Of a stretch of 64,000 bases of DNA, positions 43,121 through 55,287 are shown piece after piece; position 1 is the stretch's first letter; every line of letters begins with the position of its first letter. The stretch comes from Taxawa tesnikishii (nom. ined.). Lineage: Eukaryota > Ascomycota > Dothideomycetes > Dothideales. Under the pieces are notes generated by a model. It saw nothing but the letters and a program-made list of their open reading frames with translations. It made no database searches and was not told where the DNA came from. The stretch covers positions 124,001 to 188,000 of the forward strand of contig JAPDRO010000027.1 of the NCBI GenBank assembly GCA_030247885.1. The letters run 5' to 3'. The position numbers and the translations under genes are program-made.

Positions 43121-45605
43121 ATGGCCGCCGCGGTCGAGAATTGGGATGACGACGTCGATTTCCAGGGGGACCTCTTCACCCATTCCGTCTCAACCGTCCA
43201 CACATCGCTGTCTTCTCGCATGTCGCTGCAATCCGAGTCCAACGTAGGCGACGAGGACTGGCAGGTGTTGTTGACGCCCAACGATGACAACTCGACCACC
43301 AACGCGATCCAATCGGCGAAACAGGCCGGCATCCCAATCCCCACCGATGTCCCTTCCTCCGCCCTGCTAGGTGGAACAATCAAACGCTTGGGAAAGAAGA
43401 CTATGCGACCGAAGATAGATGATGATTGGGGTGACGACTTGGAATTACCAGGCGGTGGACTGCAACTGAAGATGAAGAAAGAACCACAACCCAGCCAGCT
43501 GCCCACGCCCAGCGAAGAGCAGGATGGCTTCTTTGACGACTTTACAGAAGGAAGCCTTGGGATACGCCTTGCCGGCACGCGGCGCGACGCAAGGAACAGA
43601 AGCTCTTCCGTCTCAGCCATGAGCCCCAGCCTGGGAAGCAGCATCGCCGAGAGCGAAGCGGACGACCTCGGTGGACTCGAGCTTCCGGAAGGTCCTCTTG
43701 ACTTGAAAGCCATACTCCAAAAGAGACAAGCTACAGATGAGATGGACCTTGATCCGGTCAAGGAACTACCGCTTGAACAACCGAAAGCCAAGACGCCTAA
43801 CAAACCTGCCGTGTTGTCCGAAGACAACGACGATTTCCTTCAAGGTCTCGATATCGGAGGTGGTGAAGCGTTTGACCCTCGAAAACTCACTATTCACCGC
43901 AACGTGAAGCAGAAGACCTCGAAGCTTTCACCTCCCACCGCCACCCGTGCCCCAGCTACAACCTTGACTTTCACCGACAAACCGCAAGCAACACGAATTC
44001 CGCGTCCAATTGCTGGAAACAAGCCCGGATCTCGGCTAGAGCCAGTCTTCGAGTCTGGTGCAACACAAATCACCCGTCAACGTCCGCAACCTACTACCAC
44101 CGGTTCACAAATGCTTCGCTCCAAGCGGTCAATGCCTGTGCTCCGGAATCGTTACGACAACGCGCCAAAGCCTCCCGTCCCTTTCATCCCAGCTGGTGGC
44201 CACTCTTCTGCCCACTCCCATCACGTTGCTCCAAAGCCGGTGGCATACCATCTCCGCCGTGAATCCGACCCCAGCCGTTCGCAGTCGCCACCGCCGCGGT
44301 CGTACTCGCGCATGTCTAGTGCTTTTGTGCCCGATACACCATCGAGGACATCACGTCGTCCGGATCTTGCCCCAGCAGCCTTGGCAAGAGAGGCAGCCGC
44401 CAAGCGCACAGTTACCAAACCCACCCGCAAGCGGAACTTTGGTGACGGCACCGAACTGGAGGTTTTTGACGACCTTCCGACGTCTTCGAGCAAAGAGGCC
44501 AAATTCATGAAACAGCCAGTCGCTCGCGGACCGCCCAAAACCATGCGCAACATCCCAAGCCGTATTGACGTTCGTGAAGCCAGCATCAGCAAACTTCCGA
44601 TTCCGGACAGAATGACTACTCCTATGCCTGTTCCGATGACTCCAAGAAGCCCAATGAAGGTTTTCCAAGAGCCATCCAACACGCCCCGCTACCTCCGCGA
44701 CACTGCAGCGAGCAGGATAGCACGCGAGTCACGTTTAGCCAACGGACTCAATCCACGTCCTCGAAGTGAAGGCCCACTGATGCCGGTTACCACAAACTGG
44801 AAAGCACAAATAGCAGCAAAGAGTCCTCACACCAGCCCAAGCGCGCAGCGCAACAAAGGCAAACGTGTACAGCCGCAACTGATCAAAGCTATTGGCGCTC
44901 AGGTGTCGAAGAGTATGTCTGATCCACTGAACTTTCACTTTTTCCATCACTAACGCGTTTCACGCAGCTGAGAAAGGCATGACGTACAACCCTAGCACGC
45001 TCCGTTGGGAAGGCAACGAGAACAGTGTCGCTGCCTTCGACCTTCCACCTCTACAAACCCCTACACCGATGCCCCATCACGCGCACGCCAACTCCTACCT
45101 CACCCACCACAATCGCGGCCCACCGTCCCCGCCACGGCCGGCCCTGATCGCACCAATGTCGACAACAAGCGCACACAACGTGCAGGTCGTTGGCGGCATG
45201 GTCTTCGACCCTCAACGCATGTGCTGGCTCAAGCTGAAAAAGAACCCCAACGACACCAAAGGCCCCGGTAACGATACTTTGATCTCCCCATCTGCGACCG
45301 ACAACGAGGAAGAAGAGGACGTCTTTGCCGGACTTGACGACCTGAAGGACGCCCCGACCGCACCCGCAGCAAGTACCAATGACGCAAAGATGGGCGGCAC
45401 GACGAGCGGAGGCTTGACCAGCGATGAGTGGCTCGTGGGCGAGGAGTTCGATCTCGGTCCTGCGTTCATCAACAGGCAGAGGGAAGAAGAGCTAGCCTGG
45501 AGAAGAAGGTGCGAGGCTTGGTTCACGGACGAGGGATTGGGAAGGACCGCCGAAGGCGAGGGATGGAGGTGGGCTATCAGGGACATCGCCGGTCGGATGG
45601 GATAG
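43121..45605 (+). CDS. Byr4-like subunit of the septation-network GAP
   Basis: Exons 43121..44912 and 44968..45605, 55-bp intron; 809 aa. Byr4 (with Cdc16/Bub2) forms the two-component GAP that restrains the Spg1/Tem1 GTPase and so controls septum formation from the spindle pole body. The N-terminus ENWDDDVDFQGD matches the family opening. Acidic motifs DDDWGDDLELP and DNDDFLQGLDIG flank a Ser/Pro-rich middle. The conserved C-terminal block spans the splice: KGMTYNPSTLRWEGNEN, then VQVVGGMVFDPQRMCWLKL and FDLGPAFINRQREEELAWRR, which is the diagnostic Byr4 C-terminus. No frame break. It diverges from the XRCC4-like gene. Confidence 0.88.
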
Positions 45606-46818
45606 ATGGAAGATCAAGGCGACAAGCATCTATCGTTGCATATTATTTCGGAGATGGTGGAGGATGACAAATCTCGTATTTTGCTCTTTCCTTTCTTGAC
45701 CGGAGGAGTCTAGGGACACTTCTGTTCCCTCTGCTCCCCCTTTGCTTTTGCTTTCGATTCGGGCTAGGGACAACGGTTAGGGGATCTTGGGGTTTGTTTC
45801 TTTGGGGTCACTTCACAGGAATTGGGGTCATTGCTGCATGCGAAAGCGATGGCGCTGTGCATTCATTCTTACGCGACTACCCCTCCAAGCGAGCGACTCA
45901 CGTTCATAGACACATGATGGAATGACTCAACGACAGCTGTTCTTCTTGCACTAGCCCCCGCCTCTCCTTTGCATTGCTTCCCGGGAAACCCTAACATTCC
46001 CCTACCGCTCTCGTTTCATGTTCTCGATAGTCGCTTGACTTGGTTGACTGCCGTCTCAACATCACGATAACGGTGAAAGACTTAGTTTGACATAGCCTAA
46101 GCGAGATTTTGATGGCTGTCGGTACTGCATGAAGAAAAATCACATGTTGTCTGGCATTGCCCAACGCATCAGAAATTTCCACCTTTCACACAGAAGAAGT
46201 CATCTCTCGTACGCCCTTCCGCAGCAAGCACACGGCTGGAGATCGGCTGCTTCGCCATCCCCAACACCGTGCTCGAGAACGACAGGATTGTCGCATCGGC
46301 CATCGAGATATCCTACATCAGCCTCGCAATAGCCGACATCAGCACGTAGTTGTTCGACCGACTAAGCGGGACGCTCTCGGGGCATACTGGGCTGAGTCAA
46401 GACTGCGCATCCCCAGGCTGACCGCGACTGCATTTGAGTCGGTTCTGAGAATTTGAAAATCCGCAACTCGCTGATGTGAGGGTTTTGTACGTATGGCTAA
46501 CCATCGCTACGGGCTCGAGAGGTTGTGAAGGATGGAGTTCGAGCTGAGCAGGTTCGGAGCTGGGACCAGGTCAGGACGCCGTGGTTTCGCCGACGAGCAC
46601 GATCCTTGTCTTAGCTTGCCATTTGCGATTGACGTTTTCTACTTTATCTACCTTGTCCTCCTTAGCACTCGGTCCAGTTGAACTTGTCGATAGCAGAAAT
46701 TGGATCGCGTGGTTGAAACTATTTCTAGATACATGCTACAAGCTGACCAAGTCGAATACTCCGAGACACTCAGTCTGAACAGAGGAAGCCGACAGTAATC
46801 CACACCAAGACAAACGCA
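45606..46818. other. Intergenic, 1.2 kb
   Basis: Convergent 3' flanks of the Byr4-like and MFS genes. Short ORFs only; nothing recognised. Confidence 0.5.
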
Positions 46819-48456
46819 TCAGTATATGTACCTGAACTTCTGCTCCGCTGCATGAGGATCGGCAGGCGCATCCACGATCTCATTGTCAGGAGAGGGGATC
46901 AATCCGGCCCTCTCCATCTTCCTGTTCTCTCTGATCAGGTAGGCGCTCAACGAAGCGCTGAGGACAGTGACAAGAAGACAGAAAGCACTACTAATCCACA
47001 TTCCCTTGCGGTAGTACGGACCCTCGCCTGCCGGGAAAAGGTTTGTCCCAAGCAATGGACCACATTGTCCGAGTGTTGCGAGGATTGTGTATCCGCCCGC
47101 ACGCTTTGACTCCGTTGCATGGATGTTCGCTGTCCAGGACAGGAGCAAGGCCACCGAACAGAAAATGTTGATGGCGAGGAAAACTCCGACATATCGAGCT
47201 GCGACAGACTTCGTTGTGGCCAGCAAGATGAAGCCGATCGCAGCAGTCAAGGCCGCCAGACCGCAGAATGGACCGCGCATGCGGAACCTGTCGGACAGCC
47301 AGGACAGTGTGATGATGACGAAGAAACAGAGCAGATAAGGCGGTGCACTCAATCCGTTAGATTCGATCTGCGAAAAAGCGCCAATTTCACTGATGATGGT
47401 TGGCGTGAACAGCGGCAGGGATGCGTACGAGACGTTGCAGGAGAAGTACATGAGTCCAGGAATATAACCTGCCGCAGGATCTTGTCAGCAAATCACAGCA
47501 CACACAACCTGAATACAACATGCAAAACATACTCTTGGGATCCTTGAAAGCTTCAAGCAGCTGGTGGAACCGGATGCCGGTCTTCTCATCCCCGGAATCC
47601 GGTCTTTGGTTTCGAGCCACAAACCGCTCAGCGACAGCCTTCTCACGATCATTTAGAAAGCGAGCTGTTGCGATCGAGTCGGGTAGGAAGAACCAAGCCA
47701 CCACCGCCATGACACACGTGGGCAAACCTTCGATAAGAAATAGGATCTTCCACGGTGCCAAAGATCCTTTTATGTGAGAGAGGCCGTAGGCAAGCGCACC
47801 GCCATACGCGTTGGCCATTGCCGCGCCAGAGATGAACATGCCATGTCGGAAGCCCACTCTTTCTCGGGGATAGAAGAAGGATAAGTAGAGAGGAACTCCA
47901 GGACCGTACATCGCCTCTGCAATGCCCAGGAATGCTCGACAGGTCATCAACCCACCCCAGTTCGAGACCGTTGCTTGGATCGTGGCGACGAAGCCCCAGA
48001 AAAGGACTACGATCTACGTCGGCTCATTAGCGTTCCTCTTCTTCCTAAGCGATCATCAAGCGACATACAGCGCAAAACCTGCTTGGTCTGAAGTGCTTCC
48101 AACCGATGATGGTCCATTGGAAGAGGATGTCTGACAACGTTAGACCGGAACCTTCCATGCAAAGTAACATTCGTACAGAAAATGTAGAACAGGGTCCCCA
48201 ACCAGTTGTAGCGCCATCCAGTCAGATCGACGTCCTTCGCCAGACCAGCGAGTTTAGCATTGCCCAGATTCGATCTGTCAAGGACAGAAAGAGAATAAAG
48301 AACGAAAACCAATGGTATCAGCCGGAAGTCGATTTTGCGGATGACCGCCGCTTCTTCAGCAGCCGAAGCTGGAACGAAGTCGTCTGTTGGCACATTGCTG
48401 AGATCGATATTGTCGATGTACTCCCTCTCCCCTTTCTCAGCAGCTGGTTTGCTCAT
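46819..48456 (-). CDS. MFS transporter of the anion:cation symporter (Dal5/Tna1-like) family
   Basis: Exons 48177..48456, 48069..48130, 47533..48013 and 46819..47468; introns 46, 55 and 64 bp; 490 aa, typical length. Twelve membrane segments are expected. Signatures: VLDRSNLGNAKLAGLAKDVD after TM1, FWGFVATIQATVSNWGGL, RAFLGIAEAMYGPGVPLYLS, the loop WLSDRFRMRG, and the C-terminal YRKGMWISSAFCLL. Members import carboxylates, allantoate, nicotinate or vitamins with protons. The gene is divergent from a TcuA-like flavoprotein 408 bp away and near a Zn2Cys6 regulator, so uptake of the acid used by that enzyme is the natural inference. Start at 48456 (MSKPAAEKGE). All exon phases close without corrections. 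Confidence 0.92.
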
Positions 48457-48864
48457 GATGTTGTCCGATATGTAGATTGAGGGCTTCGCAACGATGGGTC
48501 CTAGAAAAGAAGGGGACCGTGAGAGGAGCCAAGGTAAATGCAGATGCTTGGTGATCTTAATCTCCACCGGGGCGAAATGCGTGGACTTTGTCGAGACGCG
48601 GAGACCCCACATCCGCGGCCCGCACTCTGTTTCTTCCGTCGGAAACTCTGTGCCGTGCGACAATCAGCTACCCAACATGGTTAAATGCTCCCTGCTTCCT
48701 TCCGTGGATATTTAAAGTTCCGCGGCAGCAAGACTGCAACTTCTTCAAGTCATGGTCTACGAACAACTTTCACATAAGTACCGTTGCCTGCCGCTTTACG
48801 CTCACTTATACGCAAAACACTGGCTGTCATTGACACCTTTTGTTCACTTAGTTGCCTAACAGAC
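48457..48864. promoter_or_regulatory. Divergent promoter of the MFS/flavoprotein pair
   Basis: 408 bp between start codons. It contains CGG/CCG-rich DNA including CCGCGG near 48613 and the palindrome at 48634. Co-regulation of the two genes by the nearby Zn2Cys6 factor is inferred. Confidence 0.55.
48634..48644. promoter_or_regulatory. Palindrome TTCCGTCGGAA, candidate Zn2Cys6 operator
   Basis: Perfect 5-bp inverted arms around one base, containing CCG and CGG triplets as bound by Zn2Cys6 dimers. It is placed between the transporter and dehydrogenase genes. Only the palindrome is observed; binding is inferred. Confidence 0.35.
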
Positions 48865-50445
48865 ATGCCCGCCCAGACATACGACGTCGTTGTTGTTGGA
48901 AGCGGCAATGCTGGCTTCTCCGCTGCTGCTTCTGCGATTGAAAACGGTGCATCCAAAGTCCTTCTGCTCGAAAAAGCTCCTGAGGTGTGGGCTGGAGGCA
49001 ACACCACATTCACAGCCGGTGCATATCGCACAGTGTTCCACGGCCTCGAGGATGTCTTGCCACTGGTCAACAACGTGACACCAGAAGTGGCAAAACATAT
49101 AGACATGCAGCCCTATACAGAGGATGACTTCATGGCGGATATCAAACGAGTCACAAACAACCGATCAGACCCTGTACTGGCCAACACACTCGTCAACGAA
49201 TCCAACGCGACTACGAAATGGCTGGCCAAGAACGGAGTGAAATTCCAGCTATCTTTCAACCGCCAGGCGTACAAGATTGGCGACCGCTTCAAGTTTTGGG
49301 GCGGCTTGGTACTAAAGGTAGAGGACGGCGGCAAAGGCCTCACCCAGCAGCATCAAGCCAACGTGGCCAGGAAAGGTGTAGAAGTCAGGTACGAAAATTC
49401 TGTCATCGACATCCTAAGGAATGCGGCCGGCGAAGTGACCGGTGTGGCGGTCCGTCGGAAAGACAACACCACTTACGATGTCTTGGCCCGTGGAGGAGTC
49501 ATCCTATGCGCTGGTGGATTCGAAGCCAACTCGAGCATGAGAGCGCAGTATCTTGGACCCGGGTGGGACCTCGCGTACGTCCGTGGCACGCCGTACAACA
49601 CTGGCGACTTGCTCAAGCTGGCTGTCCAGCTCGGAGCGAAGACTGCAGGAAACTGGTCAGGATGCCACTCTACCTGCTGGGACGCCAATGCGCCGACAGA
49701 CGCCGGAGATCAGGTACTCACAAACCAATACACAAAGTCAGGGTACCCTCTGGGTCTGATGTTGAACTCAGACGGTGTTCGCTTCGTTGACGAGGGCGTG
49801 GATATGCGCAATTACACGTATGCCAAATTCGGACGGGAGATCCTGCGGCAGCCGGAAAGCATCGCTTTCCAGGTCTGGGACGCGGATGGCGCAGGTTGGC
49901 TTCGGTCTGAGGAGTATGCGGACGACGTCGTTGAGAGGATCTCTGCAGACTCCATTGAGGAACTTGCACGGAAGCTGGGCCAGAAGGGGTTGAAGAACCC
50001 ACAGGGCTTTGTGGCTACTGTTCAGGAGTACAACGCCGCGGTAGAGGCGCACCGGAAGGAGAACCCGAACGCCGAATTCGACCCCTCGAAGAAAGATGGA
50101 CTTTCGACCAGGTCGTCTGCCGGTGGCCTCAAGCTGGACAAGACCAATTGGGCGTTGCCCATCGTCAAGGCGCCTTTCTTGGCTGTCAAAGTCACTTGCG
50201 GAGTCACGTTCACCTTTGGTGGATTGAAGACGGATTGTGCCACATCAGCGGTAGTCTCTGAGCAGACTGGCCGGAGCATACCGGGCCTGTTCTGTGCGGG
50301 AGAGATGGTGGGCGGCTTATTCTATGATAACTACCCTGGAGGAAGCGGCTTGACTTCCGGGGCTGTGTTTGGGAGGAAAGCAGGAAGGTCAGCAGCACAA
50401 CGTGCTACTGGAGCCTCACAGGCGCCAGTTCGGGCGAATCTATAG
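48865..50445 (+). CDS. FAD-dependent dehydrogenase, TcuA (tricarballylate dehydrogenase)/fumarate reductase-like
   Basis: Single exon, 526 aa, ATG 48865 (the open frame extends upstream but lacks domain sequence). The N-terminal Rossmann motif YDVVVVGSGNAGFSAAASAI and LLLEKAP bind the FAD ADP moiety. GGNTTFTAGAYR, VILCAGGFEANSSM and the closing GLFCAGEMVGGLFYDNYPGG with SGLTSGAVFGRKAG are typical of FAD_binding_2 flavoproteins of the TcuA/fumarate reductase/3-ketosteroid dehydrogenase group. TcuA oxidises tricarballylate to cis-aconitate in bacteria; fungal members carry that name by similarity, and the real substrate is unknown. No signal peptide. A divergent transporter and a downstream regulator suggest a small uptake-and-oxidation cluster. 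No TcuB-like electron-transfer partner is present. Confidence 0.85.
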   Translation: MPAQTYDVVVVGSGNAGFSAAASAIENGASKVLLLEKAPEVWAGGNTTFTAGAYRTVFHGLEDVLPLVNNVTPEVAKHIDMQPYTEDDFMADIKRVTNNRSDPVLANTLVNESNATTKWLAKNGVKFQLSFNRQAYKIGDRFKFWGGLVLKVEDGGKGLTQQHQANVARKGVEVRYENSVIDILRNAAGEVTGVAVRRKDNTTYDVLARGGVILCAGGFEANSSMRAQYLGPGWDLAYVRGTPYNTGDLLKLAVQLGAKTAGNWSGCHSTCWDANAPTDAGDQVLTNQYTKSGYPLGLMLNSDGVRFVDEGVDMRNYTYAKFGREILRQPESIAFQVWDADGAGWLRSEEYADDVVERISADSIEELARKLGQKGLKNPQGFVATVQEYNAAVEAHRKENPNAEFDPSKKDGLSTRSSAGGLKLDKTNWALPIVKAPFLAVKVTCGVTFTFGGLKTDCATSAVVSEQTGRSIPGLFCAGEMVGGLFYDNYPGGSGLTSGAVFGRKAGRSAAQRATGASQAPVRANL

Positions 50446-50759
50446 AATACAAATGCGGATGCGGATGCGAGAAGAATACGTCGATGTGTTGTGTTCACGG
50501 TGCGACTATAATTGCACGCCTTGCCTCGTAGATACCCAACTCAACTCTTAACTTTTCAGATAATCGCGAGTCCACCAATCTCTCTGTGGCAGAACGTGCG
50601 AACAATCTTCGGTCGTTGATCTTCCATGGCTGGAATATACTTTTCCAGTATTAGGTTACCGCGGCAGGCTGAGTGGTTCCCCTCATCTTCATACGGAGGC
50701 CAAAACAGCCGCGGAAGCCCAGCCACATCGTGCATACATTCCCGACGCGACTGGCAGCA
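50446..50759. other. Intergenic, 314 bp
   Basis: Terminator of the flavoprotein gene and promoter of the Zn2Cys6 gene; nothing else seen. Confidence 0.4.
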
Positions 50760-53264
50760 ATGAACACGAGAACCAAAGCGGCTTGCCAGTTCTGCCGCAC
50801 TCGAAAGGTCGGCCATCTCGCGGGGTTTGAGCAACACCTTCTGACTGCCGCAGCTGAAATGCGACAACAAACAACCGCGTTGCTCAGCATGCGACTGCCG
50901 GGATCTTGAGTGCATCTACATCCGCCGCGAAAGGCGGCCCAGGTTCGTCGCGTATCACGCACCACAATCGACCAACTGACGACGGTTTGATGGAAGAGCT
51001 TCACAAGCCGCTTTACGGGCACTGCAGGATGAGAATCGGCGGCTCCGTGAAGGCTTCGTTGGCCTACAGCATGAGCAACCTTCGCCAACTGATCACCTGC
51101 AAATTGAGCATACGGACCCGACAGAGCCTGTTTCGCCAGGCAACCATACGCATACAGAAAACAACTCAAGACTCGATATTCAACAACGTGCTTCACCAGA
51201 TGCCTTGGGAACGAATGAGCTGAACGCCACTCCGTCTGGTGGTGATACCGTCCGGGAGGTGGAGGATCCCGTATCCCAGATCAATGAGTCACGTCTACAG
51301 ATGACAGAAACCGGCCATTCAAGATACTATGGCCCTACCAGTACTCTGTTTGATATCGACCATTCGGTGGATGCAAGGGCCACGGAGCTCGACAGCTTTC
51401 CTGCTGAGCTGCTCTCCAATGCTTTAGTGGGAGCAACGTTGCGGCAAAGTATGTATGAAGAGGATTTGCTTGTCCATTGTCCACGCTCATAACAAAAACA
51501 GGACAAAAGGAAAGCCTCAGCCATATTGCGCAGACATACGATTTTGACGGTCACGATCCGGATCTGGTGTTCCACCTTCTCAATATACACTGGAACCGCC
51601 AACACCACAATCTACTCATGGTCTACAGGCCGCTTTTCATGCGCGACATGGCCTGTGGTGGGCCGTACTTTTCCAAAATGTTGCTGAACGCAATCATGTT
51701 CGCTGCATCCAAGTTTTCTCCAAGAGCGGACATCCGGACTAACTCGGAAGATCCTAGTACAGCTGGCACTCAATACCGGAGCCGCGTCAAGCAGTTGTTA
51801 GGCGACGCGATGGATGAGAGTAGTATTCCCACTGTTCAGGCCCTCATTACAGTGGCAAGCAGCGTCTTTGCCGTGGGCGACAAAGGATCAACATCCTGGC
51901 TCTACTCTGGGACAGCCTTTCGGATGATAATAGATCTGGGCTTGCACGTCGACGGCGTGGATCTCTTCAAGCTAAAGAAGATCTCCATCGAAGATCTTGA
52001 ATGCCGGCGGCGCGTATTCTGGGGCGCCTTCATCTACGACAAGATCCACTCCATGTACCAAGGACGGCCAGTGACGTTGCAAGAAAAGGATACTCGTGTG
52101 CCGATAGAGTTTCTTGACGACTATGAGGAAAACGAGCTCTGGGTTCCACTAGAGCCCTACAACTACACAGACGCCAGTTATGAACTCCCTAAGCATCCCG
52201 GCGCACCCACGCACAGCGTGACAACCTTCTCGGCCTTCTGCAAGCTTAGCCTCGTAATGAACCGCATCCTGAATGAGGTGTATTCAGAAGAAAGCCTCCG
52301 TCACAAGCAGGATGGGAGACCAGGAAGTCCATACGCAGCATCCACTTTGACCGTTTTGCGCATGGATTTGTCAAACTGGTGGACGGGACTACGGCCATGG
52401 TTAAAGTTCGAGCCGTGGGCTTTCACTACACCCCTTGAAATGAGATCCATACCGAATCCGACAATCTTGAGCTTGAAGTGAGTCACAAGCAACACACATG
52501 AGGCGAATTGCTGATGTTGCGCTAGCTGCATGTACCATATATACATGATCCTTCTTCACCGCCCTTTTCTCACCAAAGTACATCACTACTCTCCAGAAAT
52601 CAGTATACTCTGTTTGGAAGAGTGCATTAGTGCAGCAATCCGCATATCATACATCGTGCATTGCTACTGCGCCGCATTTACGGTCCGGCGGGCACCTTAC
52701 TTTATTGCATACTCTGCCTTTGTCGCAGCAACGATCCTGATACGGGTTGCTGCCCTCCCGCAAGTGGGAGCTTCGCGCTGCCGGGAACGTTTGAAAGTGT
52801 GCCTTTCGTTGCTCCAGCAAAGTGAGAGAACGAACTCCGGTGCGAAACGCGCAAACGCTGTCGTGAGACGGCTTTGCAGAGGCGCACGACTGGATCGAGA
52901 ATCGCAAGGCGATCTGCACGATCTGGCTCGATTACCTGATATCCTTGTCGGCGAGACACACTTTGATCTTGCGCAGGCAAACGTCATCATTGATGGCTTT
53001 GCCATGACAGGCCGGGATGCTAACACAAGAAGGCAGCCCTCTACGCAGCATACATCTCCACGCCATACGCCATCAGGAGCGGACAGGAACCTACTTCCTA
53101 CTGGCGTGACACAGGATCTGCAAGTATACCCACCAGCAACGAACGATGCTGCTGTGCAACAAGGTTTAGACGGCTTTAATGACATGATCTTTGGTTTGCA
53201 TGGGGACTTGCTGGATCAGTGGGCGGATCTGAGTCCTTACGCTGAACATTTTCTCCATCATTAG
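50760..53264 (+). CDS. Zn(II)2Cys6 transcription factor with Fungal_trans domain, probable cluster regulator
   Basis: Exons 50760..50807, 50854..50942, 50997..51448, 51502..52477 and 52526..53264; introns 46, 54, 53 and 48 bp; 767 aa with all phases closing. The zinc cluster is split by intron 1: AACQFCRTRK joins LKCDNKQPRCSACDCRDLEC, giving C-x2-C-x6-C-x6-C-x2-C-x6-C. A coiled coil follows (LRALQDENRRLREG). The middle-homology domain includes VYRPLFMRDMACGGPYFSKM, SWLYSGTAFRMIIDLGLHVD and CRRRVFWGAFIYDKIHSMYQ with GRPVTL, the classic Fungal_trans core. Intron 2 is required because the direct reading hits a stop just after RRPR. Position downstream of the flavoprotein, in the same orientation, suggests it controls the transporter/dehydrogenase pair, possibly in response to their substrate. 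Confidence 0.92.
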
Positions 53265-55287
53265 GACAGTAACACGCTGTTCCATCTGTGCAAAGAGTAG
53301 ATAAATGCAAGCAGACGTTTACATACTTCACTCAAGCCCCACTGAAATTGTACCTGGGGTTTCTGATGCTCTATTTTGCTCTGATGAACTGTTCGCTTGC
53401 GATCGTGTGTTTCTAAGCAGTTGAGAATACGGACAATTGCCGGCAGGTATACATTATGCCCCCTGCACCGGACAATCCTTTCCCTCCTGCCGTGGCATGC
53501 ACGCTCGTCGAGCGGGCTTCCGCATTATGGCAATACCCTGCAAGCCAAAGCCATTACCTGACGGAAGGACTTTCCAAGCAGTGGAGGGTACTGACCGCCG
53601 TTGGCAGGTATGTATTCCGGTCTTCTAAGCCTGCCAATCAATCTCTGTCATGCCGTAGCATAAGATCGACTATAGAAGATATCTCACAATGTCACAGAGG
53701 TTGATGAAGAATATACAAACGCTTGATTGACCCTCTTTTGTATCGTTGGGCATGACTTCTAGTCCTCATCCTGGGTGAGACTGTTCCATGACCGCTCCAA
53801 AACATCCGGTTGCAACTCTGGAAGGCCTGGAGTGGAAAGACTTTTTCCGTCCAGTAAGCTGGAGAGAAAACAAGAACTCTGTACATGTTGCTACCCGTTG
53901 TGTCCTGACACGCTGCCATTCCTTATACTTTATTTCTCTTTGAACTGCGCAACAACTTCCATGAGGACGGACCCTGGGAAGTCTTGTTCAAACGGGGCAA
54001 ACAATGACGCGGGCCGGTCTCTCGTGCTTTGCCGAGGTTGAGGCATCAAGATGGAGAAAATGAGGCTCTAGCGAACCACTTCATCTCGCCTCTATAGAAC
54101 ACTTGCTTCCGATGCTTTGTATTGCTGTCGCAAGTCGGTGCTGAGATGATCTCTTTGACCTTTAGTTGAAAAAATCGGCGCAAAGGTCGTCTCTCAGGAT
54201 AAGTGCCAAGACCAAGCCCGATACGGAAGTCCAACCACTCTCACCCAGACGAACAGCTTCCGCCTCACCCACCAGCAACACGCCAGACGAACATTAGAAA
54301 ACAATTGAGATAAGTCCCAAACACAAAGATTCATTAATATCAGTATGCGACACGTTGGTATCGATCTTTGACGCGAGACAATCACGGCATCGAGGCGCAA
54401 GCATCAAAGGACTCGCAGATCGGGTTGCACAAGCAATATAGTAATCACAGGCGAACAAGAAAGCGTAGAGTAGCATCGCTGGTGAAACGAGAACAGATGA
54501 GCGAAACGGAGAAGGCCCGAAGCCAGCCAGCGGCATCACGTGGGCGTCGTCCAGGGCGAAACCGAGAACGCAGCAGCGAGGTCGAAATAAGCTTGTTCGA
54601 CCACATGGCAACTCTGCGGGGAGATCGACGGCAGCTAGGGTAGGCGACAGGAGGGAAGAATGGTTCCTGATGCAGTGTGAGGACCGGTCGCTTTGGAGAA
54701 CGGTATGATGGGATTTGGGGTCCGAAAATGCTGTGGATCAATTGAGGAGTCTCACTTCGACCGGATCGTCAACTTTTTGGATGACTTTCCCGCCTTGTAT
54801 GCATCGAATATTGTGGTTGTAAAATGGCATATTTGAGGCTGTTCTTCTGACCCTTGTTTGGTGATGCATGAAGATTCGTGGGCGGACTCTAAGCGGGGCT
54901 TGGCGTTATCAGAATCGCAAGCTCGGCGCTAAGCGAGTCCGTAGTGTCAACAGCCGGGCTGCCTGTTCCCTCATCCCAGTTCCCTCCTTTACACGCCCTG
55001 CACTTGTTCTCATGACTTGATCCTTCTTGTCGCATCACCTGTACACCGCCAGGCATCCGCAAGTATCATCAAACGAGCTATACACGCTTCGCGACGCTTC
55101 CTACGTACCTTCTCTCGCGTGCCCTACCGAACGCACTCCTGCAGAAGCGTCGCGCGACCCTGACTACATGCGCAATCCGTGTCTTCCATTTTAGCATTGG
55201 TGGAGGACTCTATCGCAACCTGTTCATCATAACGTTCTGTGTGGGAGGCTACTTTGACGGAACTTGTCCGCTATTCGCGCACCGACA
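53265..55287. other. Intergenic, 2.0 kb
   Basis: Only short ORFs in all frames, no recognisable domain, no RNA gene noticed. The right-hand part is the promoter and leader of the AAA+ bromodomain gene, with an in-frame TTG at 55264 ahead of the chosen ATG. Confidence 0.5.

Noticed and set aside
42513-43247. 244-codon plus-strand ORF with Val-Arg repeat
   Set aside because: Runs through the TG/CG tract and then out of frame across the start of the Byr4-like gene.
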